64,000 bases of DNA from an uncultured Bacteroidales bacterium (GCA_947303085.1 CAMYXP010000001.1:434001-498000); one strand, 5' to 3'. Counted from the stretch's first letter, positions 9,109 through 18,412 are shown. Translations and numbers: made by a program. Notes: generated by a model from the sequence alone, not told the origin.

Positions 9109-9855
9109 ATGGAAAGTCTGAAAGATAAGATCATCATGGAGCGTTTGCCGGAACATATTGCCGTCATTATGGATGGCAACGGTCGCTGGGCAAAGGAAAA
9201 AGGCAAAATGCGTGTCTTCGGTCATCAGCATGGCGTCGACGCCGTGCGTAACACCACCGAAGCATGCGCTGAACTTGGCGTGAAATATCTTACCTTGTAC
9301 GCTTTCTCGACAGAAAACTGGAACCGTTCGTCTTTTGAAGTCGACGCTTTGATGTCGCTGCTCACCAATGCATTGAAAAATGAGCTTAAGACATTAAACG
9401 ACAATAATATACGTCTTAATGCGATTGGCGACCTCAAACGTCTCCCGAAATTGCAGTACGACGCTTTGATGTATGCCATCGACAACACAAAAAACAACAC
9501 CCGCATGACTTTGACTCTGTGTCTGAGCTATTCGGGACGCTGGGAGCTCGTACAGGCAGTGAAAAACATCGCGACGGAAGCGAAAAACGGCACAATAACA
9601 CCTGAGCAGATAGATGAGACATTGATTGGCAATCACTTGGCAACAGCCGGCATGCCCGACCCCGACCTCCTGATCCGTACAAGCGGGGAGGAGAGAATCA
9701 GCAACTATCTGCTATGGCAAATAGCTTATTCTGAACTTTATTTTACAACAAAATACTGGCCTGACTTCTCGAAAGAGGATTTGTATGAGGCGATAATCAA
9801 TTATCAGAATCGTGAACGCAGGTTTGGTAAGACAAGTGAACAAATTAAAAAGTAG
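9109..9855 (+). CDS. uppS: Isoprenyl (undecaprenyl) diphosphate synthase
   Basis: This cis-prenyltransferase makes the C55 lipid carrier for peptidoglycan and surface polysaccharides. The 248 residues contain [17 protein letters not shown] (catalytic Asp and diphosphate-binding loop), [13 protein letters not shown], and the C-terminal signature [20 protein letters not shown]. The ATG at 9109 puts the conserved [12 protein letters not shown] block near residue 14, as in the family. It starts 6 nt after the porG stop and ends 4 nt before the bamA start, so it lies within one operon. Confidence 0.96.
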   Translation: MESLKDKIIMERLPEHIAVIMDGNGRWAKEKGKMRVFGHQHGVDAVRNTTEACAELGVKYLTLYAFSTENWNRSSFEVDALMSLLTNALKNELKTLNDNNIRLNAIGDLKRLPKLQYDALMYAIDNTKNNTRMTLTLCLSYSGRWELVQAVKNIATEAKNGTITPEQIDETLIGNHLATAGMPDPDLLIRTSGEERISNYLLWQIAYSELYFTTKYWPDFSKEDLYEAIINYQNRERRFGKTSEQIKK

Positions 9856-9859
9856 GCAA

Positions 9860-12526
9860 ATGACTTTTTTTAAAAGGTACAAAATATTCGCGATAGCTTT
9901 GATTTGCTTGGGTCTCATGATGCTAAGCAACAGAGCCGTAGCTCAAATTCAAGTCGGAAATGACTTGTCGGATATTGATTATTCACTCCCGCGTGAGTAT
10001 GAAATAGGCGGCATCACTGTATCTGGTGTGCAATATGTCGACCCAGCCGTCGTGGTGATGCTCTCGGGATTGCGTGTGGGAATGGTGGTGAAGGTGCCGG
10101 GCGATAAGATTACCGACGCTATCAGAAAGCTTTGGGAACAAGGACTTTTCGAAGATATTCAAATAACAAGCACTCAAAAAGTCGGCGGCAAGATTTTCCT
10201 CAATATCGATATGAAGGAACGCCCGCGCATCAGCAAATTCTCGTTTAAAGGAGTGAAAAAATCAGAGGCTGATGAGATAAGAAAGAAGATAAACATCACC
10301 CGCGGCGACGTCGCGACAGAACACACATATAACAAGACAAAAGGCATTATCCAGGATTATTTCGCCGATAAAGGTTTTCTTAATTCTGAAGTGAAAATCA
10401 CCGCTGTGCCAGACACCACAATGAATAACTACGTGTCGCTGGTCATCAGCGTCGATAAGCATCATAAGGTGAAAATCGGTGAGATTGTGGTGAATGACAA
10501 CGAGTTTCTTACCGACAACCAGATTCGTTTGACCATGAAGGAAACGAAACGCAGAGGAAAGTTCGACCCTATCACAACCCTCGGCGCCACAGTGGTCAAC
10601 ACGGTTTGGGATCTTGTTACTTTTAAGCCGATGGCGGCCGAAGACGAGCTTGTTGAGTATACTACCGAGAATATCCGACCGAGAATCTTCAAAGCTTCAA
10701 GATATAATGATAATAACTACGAGGACGATAAGAAGCTTATCATTAAGAAATACAATGAGAAAGGCTACAGAGACGCGAAGATTGTGAAGGATTCGGTTTA
10801 TGTGATGGATGATAGAAACATCGGCATCACTCTCAATATCAACGAAGGCCATAAGTATTATTTCGGTAACATCACTTGGGTGGGCAACACCAAATACGAC
10901 ACGGCTACACTTAATAAAGTACTCGGAATCCGTAAAGGCGATGTCTACAACCAGGAGCTTCTTGATAAAAACCTGACTTACAGCGAAGGCGGTTATGACG
11001 TGTCGTCGTTGTATATGGACGATGGATATTTGTTCTTCCGCATTGAACCTGTTGAGGTTAGAGTCGAAAACGACACCATCGACCTCGAGATGCGTATGTC
11101 GGAAGGCGACCAAGCCACCATCAAGCACGTGACGGTTAAGGGTAATACCAAGACCAACGACAAAATCATCATACGTGAGATGTACACACGTCCTGGTCAG
11201 CTCTACAGCCGTAGCGACATCATCAGAACAATACGCGAACTCTCGGCTTTGCAGTATTTCGATGCCGAGAAGCTCGTCCCTGATATCCAGCCTGACCCGA
11301 CCGACGGCACCGTCGACATCAACTATGTGGTGGAGGAAACGCCTAACGACCAGGTCGAGCTTTCAGCAGGATGGGGCTACAACCGTTTGATGCTCTCGTT
11401 GGGACTGAGCCTGAACAACGTCTCGCTTCGAAGCTTCTTTAAAAAAGACGCTTGGCGACCGATTCCGGCAGGCGACGGACAAAAACTGTCGTTCAGGGTG
11501 CAGACCTACGGAACCACCTATATTAATTATGGTGTGACATTCACTGAGCCTTGGCTTGGCGGCAAGAGACCTAATGCTTTGACGGTGTCGGTTTACCGCT
11601 CGGCATATAAGAATACCTACACCGAAGAGATAGGCATCTTCCGCCAGACAGGTTTCTCGATAGGTATCGGAACTCGTCTGAAATGGCCTGACGACTATTT
11701 TACCTTGTACAACGGAATCAATGTGATTCGTTATACCCTTCAGAACTACAAGAGTATCTTCGATTTCGGTAGCGGCAACGGCAATTTCAACCTTATCGGA
11801 TATAACATCACTTTCGGACGTAACTCAACGAGCAACCCTATTTATCCTCGCTACGGTTCGGAATTTGTCTTGTCGTTGGAGGTTACGCCACCATATTCGG
11901 CGTTTAACAAAGTCGATTATTATGCCAAATATCCTGGCGATGAAAACAAGGCGGAGCGTGAGGATGCCATGTATCACTGGGTTGAGTTCCATAAATGGAA
12001 GTTTAAGGCAGCTTTATATACTGAAATAGCTGAGAAACTTGTCGTCATGACACGTGCACGCTTCGGTTTGCTGGGTTATTACAATCCTGAGATCGGTGTC
12101 ACGCCGTTCCAGCGTTTCTGCTTGGGTGGTGACGGTCTTACGGGAGCTTATAACTTCGATGGACGAGAGCTTATCGGTATGAGAGGTTATGCCAACACAG
12201 CCCTCACTCCGGGTGCTGCGAAGAGTAGTACCGAAGGTGGTAATATCTTCGCGAAATACACCATGGAGTTGCGTTATCCTCTGACCTTGAATCCTCAGGC
12301 GACAATCTATGCCTTGACATTTGTGGAGGCAGGTAACTGCTGGCTCGGCTTCGACAAATTCAACCCGTTCGACCTCTATCGTTCGGCAGGTCTCGGCGTG
12401 AGAATTTATCTGCCGATGTTCGGTATGCTCGGTCTCGACTGGGGCTACGGCTTCGACAAGGTTCCAGGCTTGACAGACGCGGCAGGAAGCCAGTTCCACT
12501 TCTCGATAGGTGGCTCAATTGATTAA
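9860..12526 (+). CDS. bamA: Outer-membrane protein assembly factor BamA
   Basis: BamA folds and inserts beta-barrel proteins into the outer membrane. The chosen start gives 888 residues with a clear signal peptide ending near SNRAVAQIQ; a start at 9812 in the same frame would overlap uppS and precede that signal. A series of POTRA domains, about five by pattern, spans roughly 45-500 (for example GGITVSGVQYVDPAVV and HVTVKGNTKTNDKIIIREM). The 16-strand barrel follows to an end at FHFSIGGSID. The D15 segment includes the lid-lock type motif RGYANTALTPG. Skp/OmpH chaperone genes follow directly. Confidence 0.95.
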   Translation: MTFFKRYKIFAIALICLGLMMLSNRAVAQIQVGNDLSDIDYSLPREYEIGGITVSGVQYVDPAVVVMLSGLRVGMVVKVPGDKITDAIRKLWEQGLFEDIQITSTQKVGGKIFLNIDMKERPRISKFSFKGVKKSEADEIRKKINITRGDVATEHTYNKTKGIIQDYFADKGFLNSEVKITAVPDTTMNNYVSLVISVDKHHKVKIGEIVVNDNEFLTDNQIRLTMKETKRRGKFDPITTLGATVVNTVWDLVTFKPMAAEDELVEYTTENIRPRIFKASRYNDNNYEDDKKLIIKKYNEKGYRDAKIVKDSVYVMDDRNIGITLNINEGHKYYFGNITWVGNTKYDTATLNKVLGIRKGDVYNQELLDKNLTYSEGGYDVSSLYMDDGYLFFRIEPVEVRVENDTIDLEMRMSEGDQATIKHVTVKGNTKTNDKIIIREMYTRPGQLYSRSDIIRTIRELSALQYFDAEKLVPDIQPDPTDGTVDINYVVEETPNDQVELSAGWGYNRLMLSLGLSLNNVSLRSFFKKDAWRPIPAGDGQKLSFRVQTYGTTYINYGVTFTEPWLGGKRPNALTVSVYRSAYKNTYTEEIGIFRQTGFSIGIGTRLKWPDDYFTLYNGINVIRYTLQNYKSIFDFGSGNGNFNLIGYNITFGRNSTSNPIYPRYGSEFVLSLEVTPPYSAFNKVDYYAKYPGDENKAEREDAMYHWVEFHKWKFKAALYTEIAEKLVVMTRARFGLLGYYNPEIGVTPFQRFCLGGDGLTGAYNFDGRELIGMRGYANTALTPGAAKSSTEGGNIFAKYTMELRYPLTLNPQATIYALTFVEAGNCWLGFDKFNPFDLYRSAGLGVRIYLPMFGMLGLDWGYGFDKVPGLTDAAGSQFHFSIGGSID

Positions 12527-12541
12527 AAATGAATTAAATAT

Positions 12542-13195
12542 ATGAAAAATATGAGAACAACATCAGTTTTATTGCTTTCTTTACTTATGATGCTTGGCAT
12601 CTCAACAGCTAAAGCTCAGGGTACTCAGAAAATGGCATACGTCGACACGGAATATATCCTTCAAAACATTCCGGAATATGGCGACGCTCAGGAAGAAATC
12701 AACCAGATGTCGGTGAGATGGGAGAAAGACCTCAAGGCAGTACGCACCAAACTCGAGCAGATGAAACGCGATTATCAGACCGAATCGGTGCTGCTTTCCG
12801 ACGACATGAAAAAGAAAAAAGAAGAGGCTATAGCCGCTAAAGAACAGGAACTGGCTACACTGCAGATGCAATATTACGGGCCTGAAGGCGAGCTTTTCTC
12901 AAAGAAAGCCGAGCTGATTCAGCCTATCCAAGAGAAGATTTACAACGCAATTAACCAAGTCGCGCAGCAGAAAAATTACTCGTTTGTGTTCGACAAGGCT
13001 GCTGGAACATCGATTTTGTATTGCAACGAGAAACTCGATATCAGCGACGATGTCCTCGATGAAATAGGCAACGTGATGCAGACCGTGCGCCGTCAGGATA
13101 GAAAACGCGCGAACAACACGTCGGGCGGTGGCACGAAGCCGTCAAACAGCGGCTCAAAACCATCTGGCGGCAGCAAACCGGCTGAAAAGAAGTAA
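12542..13195 (+). CDS. OmpH/Skp-family periplasmic chaperone, first copy
   Basis: Skp-type chaperones hold unfolded outer-membrane proteins in the periplasm for BamA. The 217 residues have a signal peptide (cleavage near STAKAQ), the family opening KMAYVDTEYILQNIPEY, and a long charged alpha-hairpin with coiled-coil character (about 55-130). Compared with the next gene it has an extra low-complexity tail of about 30 residues rich in Gly, Ser, Lys and Pro. It lies 15 nt after bamA, so it is probably translated from the same message. Confidence 0.88.
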   Translation: MKNMRTTSVLLLSLLMMLGISTAKAQGTQKMAYVDTEYILQNIPEYGDAQEEINQMSVRWEKDLKAVRTKLEQMKRDYQTESVLLSDDMKKKKEEAIAAKEQELATLQMQYYGPEGELFSKKAELIQPIQEKIYNAINQVAQQKNYSFVFDKAAGTSILYCNEKLDISDDVLDEIGNVMQTVRRQDRKRANNTSGGGTKPSNSGSKPSGGSKPAEKK

Positions 13196-13203
13196 AAAAA
13201 TAG

Positions 13204-13233
13204 TTGACCATATAACAAAAATTAGTATTTTTG
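13204..13233 (+). promoter_or_regulatory. Promoter of the second ompH gene
   Basis: TTG at 13204-13206 and TATTTTTG at 13226-13233 have a 19-nt spacer, one of the best matches to the Bacteroidetes promoter in the window. The second ompH may therefore be transcribed independently of bamA. Confidence 0.65.
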
Positions 13234-13267
13234 CAAAAATTTAGAAAATTATTAAATTAAATAAAAG

Positions 13268-13777
13268 ATGAAAAAGTTAACTAAAGTATTGGTTTTATTA
13301 GTGTTAGCACTCGGAATCGGTTATGGCGCTAACGCACAGACTCAGAAAATAGGTTATGTCGACACTCAAGTCATCATTGATATGATGCCGGAGAGCGCGA
13401 AAATCCAGCAGGACATGCAAGCCTACTACAGCGAGCTTCAGGCTGAGTTGCAGGCAATGGCTACTGAATATCAGACAAAGATGAGAGACTACGAAGCCAA
13501 CCAGGCTACAATGTCGAACATCCTTCGTCAGTCAAAAGAAAAAGAAATCATCGACCTTCAGGGCAGAATCCAGGATTTTCAGGCTAACGCTGAAAGCGAT
13601 TTCGCCGCAAAACAGGAAGAGCTTTCAAAACCTATGCTCGACAAGATCAAAGCCGCTATCGACGATGTCGTGAAGGCTAAAGGTCTCGCATACGTTTTTG
13701 AGAAGACCGTCGTCCTTTCAATTGGCGACAGCGCAATCGACATCACAGCCGATGTCAAAGCGAAACTCGGACTTTAA
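13268..13777 (+). CDS. ompH: OmpH/Skp-family periplasmic chaperone, second copy
   Basis: The 169 residues have a signal peptide ending near GYGANAQ, the family motif KIGYVDTQVIIDMMPES, and a coiled-coil hairpin arm (about 50-130). Length matches canonical Skp/OmpH. It lies in tandem behind another OmpH paralogue, an arrangement common after bamA in Bacteroidetes. It has its own promoter and ends at a strong terminator. Confidence 0.9.
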   Translation: MKKLTKVLVLLVLALGIGYGANAQTQKIGYVDTQVIIDMMPESAKIQQDMQAYYSELQAELQAMATEYQTKMRDYEANQATMSNILRQSKEKEIIDLQGRIQDFQANAESDFAAKQEELSKPMLDKIKAAIDDVVKAKGLAYVFEKTVVLSIGDSAIDITADVKAKLGL

Positions 13778-13792
13778 ATAAAGTAAAAAAAA

Positions 13793-13822
13793 GCGCCGCC
13801 CATCGGGCGGCGCCTTTTTTTT
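13793..13822. terminator. Bidirectional rho-independent terminator
   Basis: A GC-rich 9-bp stem, GCGCCGCCC (13793-13801) with ATC loop and GGGCGGCGC (13805-13813), is flanked by an A-run upstream and a T-run downstream. It serves the ompH gene (plus) and the convergent VOC gene (minus). Confidence 0.9.
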
Positions 13823-14891
13823 AAAATTCAACTTTCATAAACCGCAGCGCTCTGGTGATAAACTTCGGCAACGGCTTGTAATCGTTTCTCTTTCTTAGAT
13901 TTATTGAGATTCCCAGTTTTCTTACGACTGGGATTTTGAATGTCTCGACGAACTCGATGAGCGCTCCGTCGGGGTCTTCCACGTAGGTGAAATGACCGTT
14001 GGCGTCGCCCATGTCGAAGTTCTCACCGCTGTCGCACACGAAGTCGTGACCGAGCGCCTTGGCGGCCTCATGAACCTTGTTCATGTTACGCACGTCGAAG
14101 CAGAGATGTATGAATCCGGGATCGCCCCACCATCTGCCTTCAAGGGTCTTACGTGGCTCAATCTCAAGGTTTTGCACCAACTCGAGATGTGATGTTCCCA
14201 TCAGGTCGCTGAGCGGACCGCATATCGGTTTCGAGCGTTTCAGCTCGACACGGCGCATCTTGCATTTTCCGCCTAGGACATCGCCGAAATCGGTGAAGAC
14301 GTCGGTTTTGTCGAATGTAACTACATCATAATCAAGGAGTTTGCTATAAAACTCGATGGATTTCTCCATGTTCGAGACACCAATCACCACGCCGTTAGCT
14401 CCGCCAGTGTGTTTGTTGGCATTGATGAAGCAATAGTCGTCTTTCTCAATCTCAAAAATATTGCCCCACGGGTCTTGGATGTAGAAATGCTCGATGCCGA
14501 GAGGTGAGGTGCTTATATCGCTGAGTATTGTTATCTCGTTGTCGGTGAAGTAGTTGAATGCTTCGTGTATGTCTCTTGTCTTAACTTTGCAGATGTTGAT
14601 GCCAAGGTCGCCGACGCGCAACGGCTCTTTCGGGTAGACCACCTTACGGCCTTTTGGCTGCCATATTTCGAATCCGCCGCCGCCACGTTGTGAGATGGCG
14701 AGTATGGCGTGACGAGGCTGTGGCTTGCCACCAGTGTAAGGAAGCATGCGCTCCGCGACACCTTCGTCGTTGACGATAGGAATCTCTATGTTAAGATGCT
14801 GATTGTACCATTTCCATGCCGTCATGAGGTCTTCAACACCGATGCCGACCTGCTGGATTCCACAGATAACTTTCTCTTTTTCTTTCTTCAT
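13821..14891 (-). CDS. Two-domain VOC (glyoxalase/dioxygenase fold) protein
   Basis: The 356 residues form two vicinal-oxygen-chelate domains, as in 4-hydroxyphenylpyruvate dioxygenase and related enzymes. Domain 1 runs about 8-160, with QQVGIGVEDL and DPWGNIFEIE; domain 2 runs about 170-320, with NGVVIGVSNMEKSIEFYSKL, GFIHLCFDVRN and DPDGALIEF. In domain 2 a metal-ligand pattern is visible: His in GFIHLC and Glu in LIEF. Domain 1 has Gln where the first His is usual. The basic C-terminal 40 residues are outside the fold. The substrate is unknown. It is followed in transcription order by no other gene and preceded by an SDR of the sphingolipid locus. Confidence 0.75.
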   Translation of the reverse strand: MKKEKEKVICGIQQVGIGVEDLMTAWKWYNQHLNIEIPIVNDEGVAERMLPYTGGKPQPRHAILAISQRGGGGFEIWQPKGRKVVYPKEPLRVGDLGINICKVKTRDIHEAFNYFTDNEITILSDISTSPLGIEHFYIQDPWGNIFEIEKDDYCFINANKHTGGANGVVIGVSNMEKSIEFYSKLLDYDVVTFDKTDVFTDFGDVLGGKCKMRRVELKRSKPICGPLSDLMGTSHLELVQNLEIEPRKTLEGRWWGDPGFIHLCFDVRNMNKVHEAAKALGHDFVCDSGENFDMGDANGHFTYVEDPDGALIEFVETFKIPVVRKLGISINLRKRNDYKPLPKFITRALRFMKVEF

Positions 14892-14910
14892 GGTTGATAT
14901 GAATTATTCT

Positions 14911-15702
14911 TTATGTTGGAGAAATCTTGTTTGCAATTTTATAATAAAGCCAAGGTATATACCTATTAATATATGCCATCAGCAACTCGCTTTTACCGAT
15001 TAGTTTGCGGTGTTTCTGTTTTCTTATTGCCTTCACCGCGCGTGCAGCAGCCTTGTCGACGTCGAGTCCTTTGGCCTGACCAGGATCCATCTTCGCGTAT
15101 TTGTCGCCGTTGCCCATCAAGGCGCTCTTGCTGATAGGAGTGTTGATGCGGCCGGGAATCAAAAACGTGACGTGGAGGTTAGGGTATTCAAGATCCAACG
15201 ACTCGAAGAATCCGAACAACGCGTGTTTCGAGGCGCAGTAAGAAGTCCTGAGCGGGAATCCGAAGAGTCCGGCCAACGAGGTGGTCACTGAGAAGTTGAC
15301 TTGTTTTTTCGCCAAAATCTCATCTTTGAACTGTTTCACTAGATACACGCTGCTCCAGTAGTTGACCTGCATAATCTTCTGGTCGATGCTGAAATCAGTC
15401 TCAAAGCCGCGGTCGCGCTGCGAGATGCCGGCGTTCAACACATACAAATCAATGTCGAAACCGATGTTTTTTATCTCTTTCACCAGCTCGTCGATGGAGG
15501 CGAACTCACCGAAATTACACTCTTTATAAAAAACTTTCACGCCCTCTTTCTCGCAGGCCGCTTGGGTCTCCTGAAGTTGCGTTTCGCCCAGTCCCGTAAG
15601 GAAAAGATTGCATTTTTCCTTGGCGAGTCGGCGCGCTATGGCGGCTCCTATGCCCGAACTGGCACCTGTGACGAGAGCGTTTTTATTTTTTAAGTCTAAC
15701 AT
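14911..15702 (-). CDS. Short-chain dehydrogenase/reductase (candidate 3-ketosphinganine reductase)
   Basis: The 263-residue Rossmann enzyme has TGASSGIG (cofactor loop), LNAGIS (a variant of NNAG) and the catalytic Ser plus YCASK. The start at 15702 is chosen because it places the beta-strand KNALVTG a few residues after Met. A longer frame to 15960 is hydrophobic, runs across the divergent promoter region and overlaps the opposite gene. A C-terminal IPWLYYKIANKI segment could touch the membrane. It is divergent from serine palmitoyltransferase with a 146-nt shared region, which makes reduction of the 3-keto product a reasonable guess; a second SDR lies on the other side. Confidence 0.8.
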   Translation of the reverse strand: MLDLKNKNALVTGASSGIGAAIARRLAKEKCNLFLTGLGETQLQETQAACEKEGVKVFYKECNFGEFASIDELVKEIKNIGFDIDLYVLNAGISQRDRGFETDFSIDQKIMQVNYWSSVYLVKQFKDEILAKKQVNFSVTTSLAGLFGFPLRTSYCASKHALFGFFESLDLEYPNLHVTFLIPGRINTPISKSALMGNGDKYAKMDPGQAKGLDVDKAAARAVKAIRKQKHRKLIGKSELLMAYINRYIPWLYYKIANKISPT

Positions 15703-15719
15703 TTCAATAAAATAAACTA

Positions 15720-15727
15720 CAAAAATA
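15720..15727 (-). promoter_or_regulatory. Promoter -7 box for the SDR/VOC unit
   Basis: On the minus strand this reads TATTTTTG, 17 nt before the SDR ATG, and it faces the spt promoter. Confidence 0.55.
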
Positions 15728-15815
15728 CAAAAAAATATAAAAACGAAGAAAAATGTTGCGATTTTTTCAAAAAAATAAAAAAATAGAATTATGTGTATAC
15801 TGTAAATATTTTTAC

Positions 15816-15823
15816 TATCTTTG
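15816..15823 (+). promoter_or_regulatory. Promoter -7 box of the serine palmitoyltransferase gene
   Basis: TATCTTTG matches TAnnTTTG and ends 25 nt before the ATG at 15849. The region upstream is AT-rich with no obvious -33 TTTG. Confidence 0.6.
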
Positions 15824-15848
15824 CGAAATAAAATCAATTCTAATAAAA

Positions 15849-17108
15849 ATGGAAATATTTGAAAGAATAGCTCACGATTCTGGTGGTCCAATCGGACAAT
15901 ATATGGACCGCATTCACGGATATTTTGCTTTTCCGCGTCTGGAAGGCGAACTCGGACCACACATGCGTTTCAACGGTGTTGACGTGTTGTGCTGGAGCCT
16001 TAACAACTATCTCGGCCTGGCTAACCATCCTGAGATTAGAAAAGTCGACGCTGAGGCCGCTGCCCGCTGGGGTCTGGCTTACCCGATGGGAGCCCGTATG
16101 ATGAGTGGTAACACCCGTCTGCACGAGCGTTTGGAGCGCGAACTCGCCGACTTCGAGCATAAAGAGGACGCTTATGAGTTCAACTTCGGCTATCAGGGCA
16201 TCGTTTCGACTATCGACGCACTCTGCACACGTAACGACGTCATAGTGTTCGACGCTGAAGCTCATGCCTGCCTCATCGACGGCAAACGTCTGCACATGGG
16301 ACAGTCGTTCCACTTCAAACACAACGATATCGTCAGCTGCGAGAAGATGTTGCAGCGCGCTACCGAGGTGGTGAAGAAGACCGGCGGCGGTATCCTCCTC
16401 ATCACTGAAGGCGTGTTCGGCATGACAGGCGCTCTCGGTATCCTCGACCAGATCGTGGCACTCAAGAAGAAATATCAGTTCCGCATTCTCATCGACGACG
16501 CACACGGCTTCGGCTGCATGGGTCCTACAGGCCGCGGTACTTCCGAACATTTCGGCGTGATGGACGACATCGACCTCTACATCGGCGCCTACGCCAAGTC
16601 AATGGCTATCATCGGCGGCTTCGTGGCTGGTCCTAAGGTCATCATCGACTACCTCAGATATAACATGCGTTCGCAGATGTATGCCAAGTCATTGCCAATG
16701 CCTATCGTCGAAGGCTGCTTGAAACGTCTCGAAATCATCCGCAGCGCTGAAGGCGACGAGCTTCGTAAGAAACTCTGGACAGTGACACGTACCCTCCAGA
16801 AAGGCTTCCGTGACCTCGGATTCGAGATCGGACCTGCTGAGGCCTGCGTGACACCTATCTTCCTTCCGGGCAACGAGGTTCAGGCCGCTTGGATTGCACG
16901 CGACTTGCGTACAAACTACAAGATTTTCTGCTCAATCGTGACATATCCTGTCATCCCTAGAGGCATGATCATCTTCAGAATCATCCCTACAGCAGCCCAC
17001 TCGCTCGAGGATGTTCAATACACATTAAATGCATTCAAGGAAATCAAGGAAAAACTTGCAGCTGGCGAATACGACAACCCGGAAATGCCTCAGATGGCAA
17101 TTCTTTGA
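15849..17108 (+). CDS. spt: Serine palmitoyltransferase (alpha-oxoamine synthase)
   Basis: A PLP enzyme of the alpha-oxoamine synthase family. It most likely condenses serine with an acyl-CoA to 3-ketodihydrosphingosine, the committed step of bacterial sphingolipid synthesis. The 419 residues show WSLNNYLGLANHP near the N-terminus, PMGARMMSGNTRLHERLE, the cofactor-binding DDAHGFG (D217, H219) and the Schiff-base lysine K250 in YAKSMAIIGGF. The start at 15849 follows the promoter; an in-frame codon at 15753 lies upstream of that promoter. Relatives such as 2-amino-3-ketobutyrate CoA ligase and 8-amino-7-oxononanoate synthase cannot be wholly excluded, but the two flanking SDRs and the phylum favour Spt. 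Confidence 0.82.
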   Translation: MEIFERIAHDSGGPIGQYMDRIHGYFAFPRLEGELGPHMRFNGVDVLCWSLNNYLGLANHPEIRKVDAEAAARWGLAYPMGARMMSGNTRLHERLERELADFEHKEDAYEFNFGYQGIVSTIDALCTRNDVIVFDAEAHACLIDGKRLHMGQSFHFKHNDIVSCEKMLQRATEVVKKTGGGILLITEGVFGMTGALGILDQIVALKKKYQFRILIDDAHGFGCMGPTGRGTSEHFGVMDDIDLYIGAYAKSMAIIGGFVAGPKVIIDYLRYNMRSQMYAKSLPMPIVEGCLKRLEIIRSAEGDELRKKLWTVTRTLQKGFRDLGFEIGPAEACVTPIFLPGNEVQAAWIARDLRTNYKIFCSIVTYPVIPRGMIIFRIIPTAAHSLEDVQYTLNAFKEIKEKLAAGEYDNPEMPQMAIL

Positions 17109-17110
17109 TA

Positions 17111-17935
17111 ATGAAGCATAAGTTTTTTAAAGATAAGGTTATAATTGTTACTGGAGCCAGCTCGGGAATCGGGCTGGCTACTGCTAATTTGTTCGCCACC
17201 ATGGAAGCCAAGGTGGTGATGGCGGCACGCTCAATCGACAAACTCGAGGCGATAAAAGCCGAAATGCCCGTGCCAGCCAATGTTTTATGCGTCAAGACCG
17301 ACGTCACGATAGAAGACGACTGCAAACACCTTGTGCAACAAACCATCGACAAGTTCGGACGCATCGATATTCTTATCAACAACGCCGGCATCTCCATGCG
17401 TGCTACGTTCCAGGAACTCGACCTCAACGTCATCAGACGACTGATGGACACCAATTTCTGGGGCACCGTTTATTGCACAAAATACGCGTTGCCGTATCTA
17501 CTCGAGTCGAAAGGCAGCGTGGTGGGCGTGATATCAACCGCCGGACACATCGGATTGCCAGGCAGGACAGGATATTCCGCGTCGAAATTCGCAATCCGCG
17601 GATTCTTAAACACTCTGAGAGTCGAGCATCGCTACGACGGACTTCATGTGATGGTTTTCGCCCCGGGATTTACTGCATCAAACATCAGAAATGTGGCGCT
17701 TCTCGCCGACGGATCGCCACAAGGCATGACACCTCGCAACGAGGAAAAGATGATGTCGGCTGATAAAGTTGCCAAAAGAATGGCCTACGGATTACGACTC
17801 CGTAAAAATGAGATGATTCTCACCCCAATGGGAAAAATGACTAAATTTTTCAACTTCGCCCTGCCAAAATTCGTCGAATGGGTGGAGTATAAGATGATGG
17901 CAAAAGAACCTGAAAGCCCGATAAGAAAGAAATAA
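17111..17935 (+). CDS. Short-chain dehydrogenase/reductase downstream of spt
   Basis: The 274 residues contain TGASSGIG, NNAGIS and the catalytic Ser with YSASK. The C-terminus carries a hydrophobic/basic stretch (FFNFALPKFVEWVEYKMM), suggesting membrane association as in 3-ketodihydrosphingosine reductases. It starts 2 nt after the spt stop. A TTG two codons earlier is possible, but the ATG at 17111 is the better start. Tight coupling to spt makes this the leading candidate for the next step, reduction of the 3-keto group; the specific substrate is inferred only from position. Confidence 0.82.
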   Translation: MKHKFFKDKVIIVTGASSGIGLATANLFATMEAKVVMAARSIDKLEAIKAEMPVPANVLCVKTDVTIEDDCKHLVQQTIDKFGRIDILINNAGISMRATFQELDLNVIRRLMDTNFWGTVYCTKYALPYLLESKGSVVGVISTAGHIGLPGRTGYSASKFAIRGFLNTLRVEHRYDGLHVMVFAPGFTASNIRNVALLADGSPQGMTPRNEEKMMSADKVAKRMAYGLRLRKNEMILTPMGKMTKFFNFALPKFVEWVEYKMMAKEPESPIRKK

Positions 17936-17956
17936 TAATAATTAACATTTAAGCCT

Positions 17957-18385
17957 ATGATGCTAATTAAAGAAATCGCGGTTTATGTGAATATTCTCAA
18001 TTCGAGAATTAAAAAGGGGTTTTTCGATAAACTGCAGGAAAACGGGATAAATATTACACCGGAACAATATCTTGTGCTGGATATTTTGTGGGATCAGCAG
18101 TCGCTCTCGCAGCAAAATATAGCCGATATCATTCAAAAAGATAAGAATTCAGTCACCAAAATCATTGATTCTCTTGAGAAAAAGAGTCTCGTGAGACGCG
18201 TTGTCGATAAAAAAGACCGCCGCATCAACAAGATTGAGCTTACCGATGAGGCTATGGCGTTGGAGAAATTAACCACCGAAGTTGCAATCAATTTTATGAA
18301 TGATGTGGTGAAAGACATTGATAAACAAGAACTTGACAGCTTTGTGAATGTCATGCAGAGAATGAAAAACAATCTTGAAGAATAA
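17957..18385 (+). CDS. MarR-family transcriptional regulator
   Basis: A 142-residue winged-helix protein with the MarR pattern: an N-terminal helix, LSQQNIADIIQKDKNSVTKI as recognition-helix region (about 55-75), and a beta-wing with VRRVVDKKDRRINKIELT. MarR dimers usually repress nearby genes and are released by small molecules. Two adjacent ATG codons (17957 and 17960) are possible starts. It lies 21 nt after the SDR and 27 nt before a lipoprotein gene, so it could belong to the sphingolipid unit, to the genes after it, or to both. No operator palindrome was recognised. Confidence 0.85.
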   Translation: MMLIKEIAVYVNILNSRIKKGFFDKLQENGINITPEQYLVLDILWDQQSLSQQNIADIIQKDKNSVTKIIDSLEKKSLVRRVVDKKDRRINKIELTDEAMALEKLTTEVAINFMNDVVKDIDKQELDSFVNVMQRMKNNLEE

Positions 18386-18412
18386 TTTTTAGTCATTTTA
18401 AAATAAGATTTT

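Noticed and set aside
12014..12499. Minus-strand reading frame of 161 codons opposite bamA
   Set aside because: It is a shadow of the conserved bamA barrel region, with no promoter or homology features.
12542..13777. Tandem ompH genes as a recent duplication artefact
   Set aside because: The two proteins are clearly diverged, differ in length and tail, and tandem copies after bamA are common in the phylum.
15703..15960. N-terminal extension of the minus-strand SDR by 86 residues
   Set aside because: It would cross both divergent promoters and overlap spt. The hydrophobic residues come from AT-rich DNA, and the Rossmann fold begins right after the Met at 15702.
15840..16550. Long minus-strand reading frame opposite spt (236 codons)
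   Set aside because: It lies wholly opposite the conserved spt gene, has no recognisable domain, and reflects the codon bias of the real gene.
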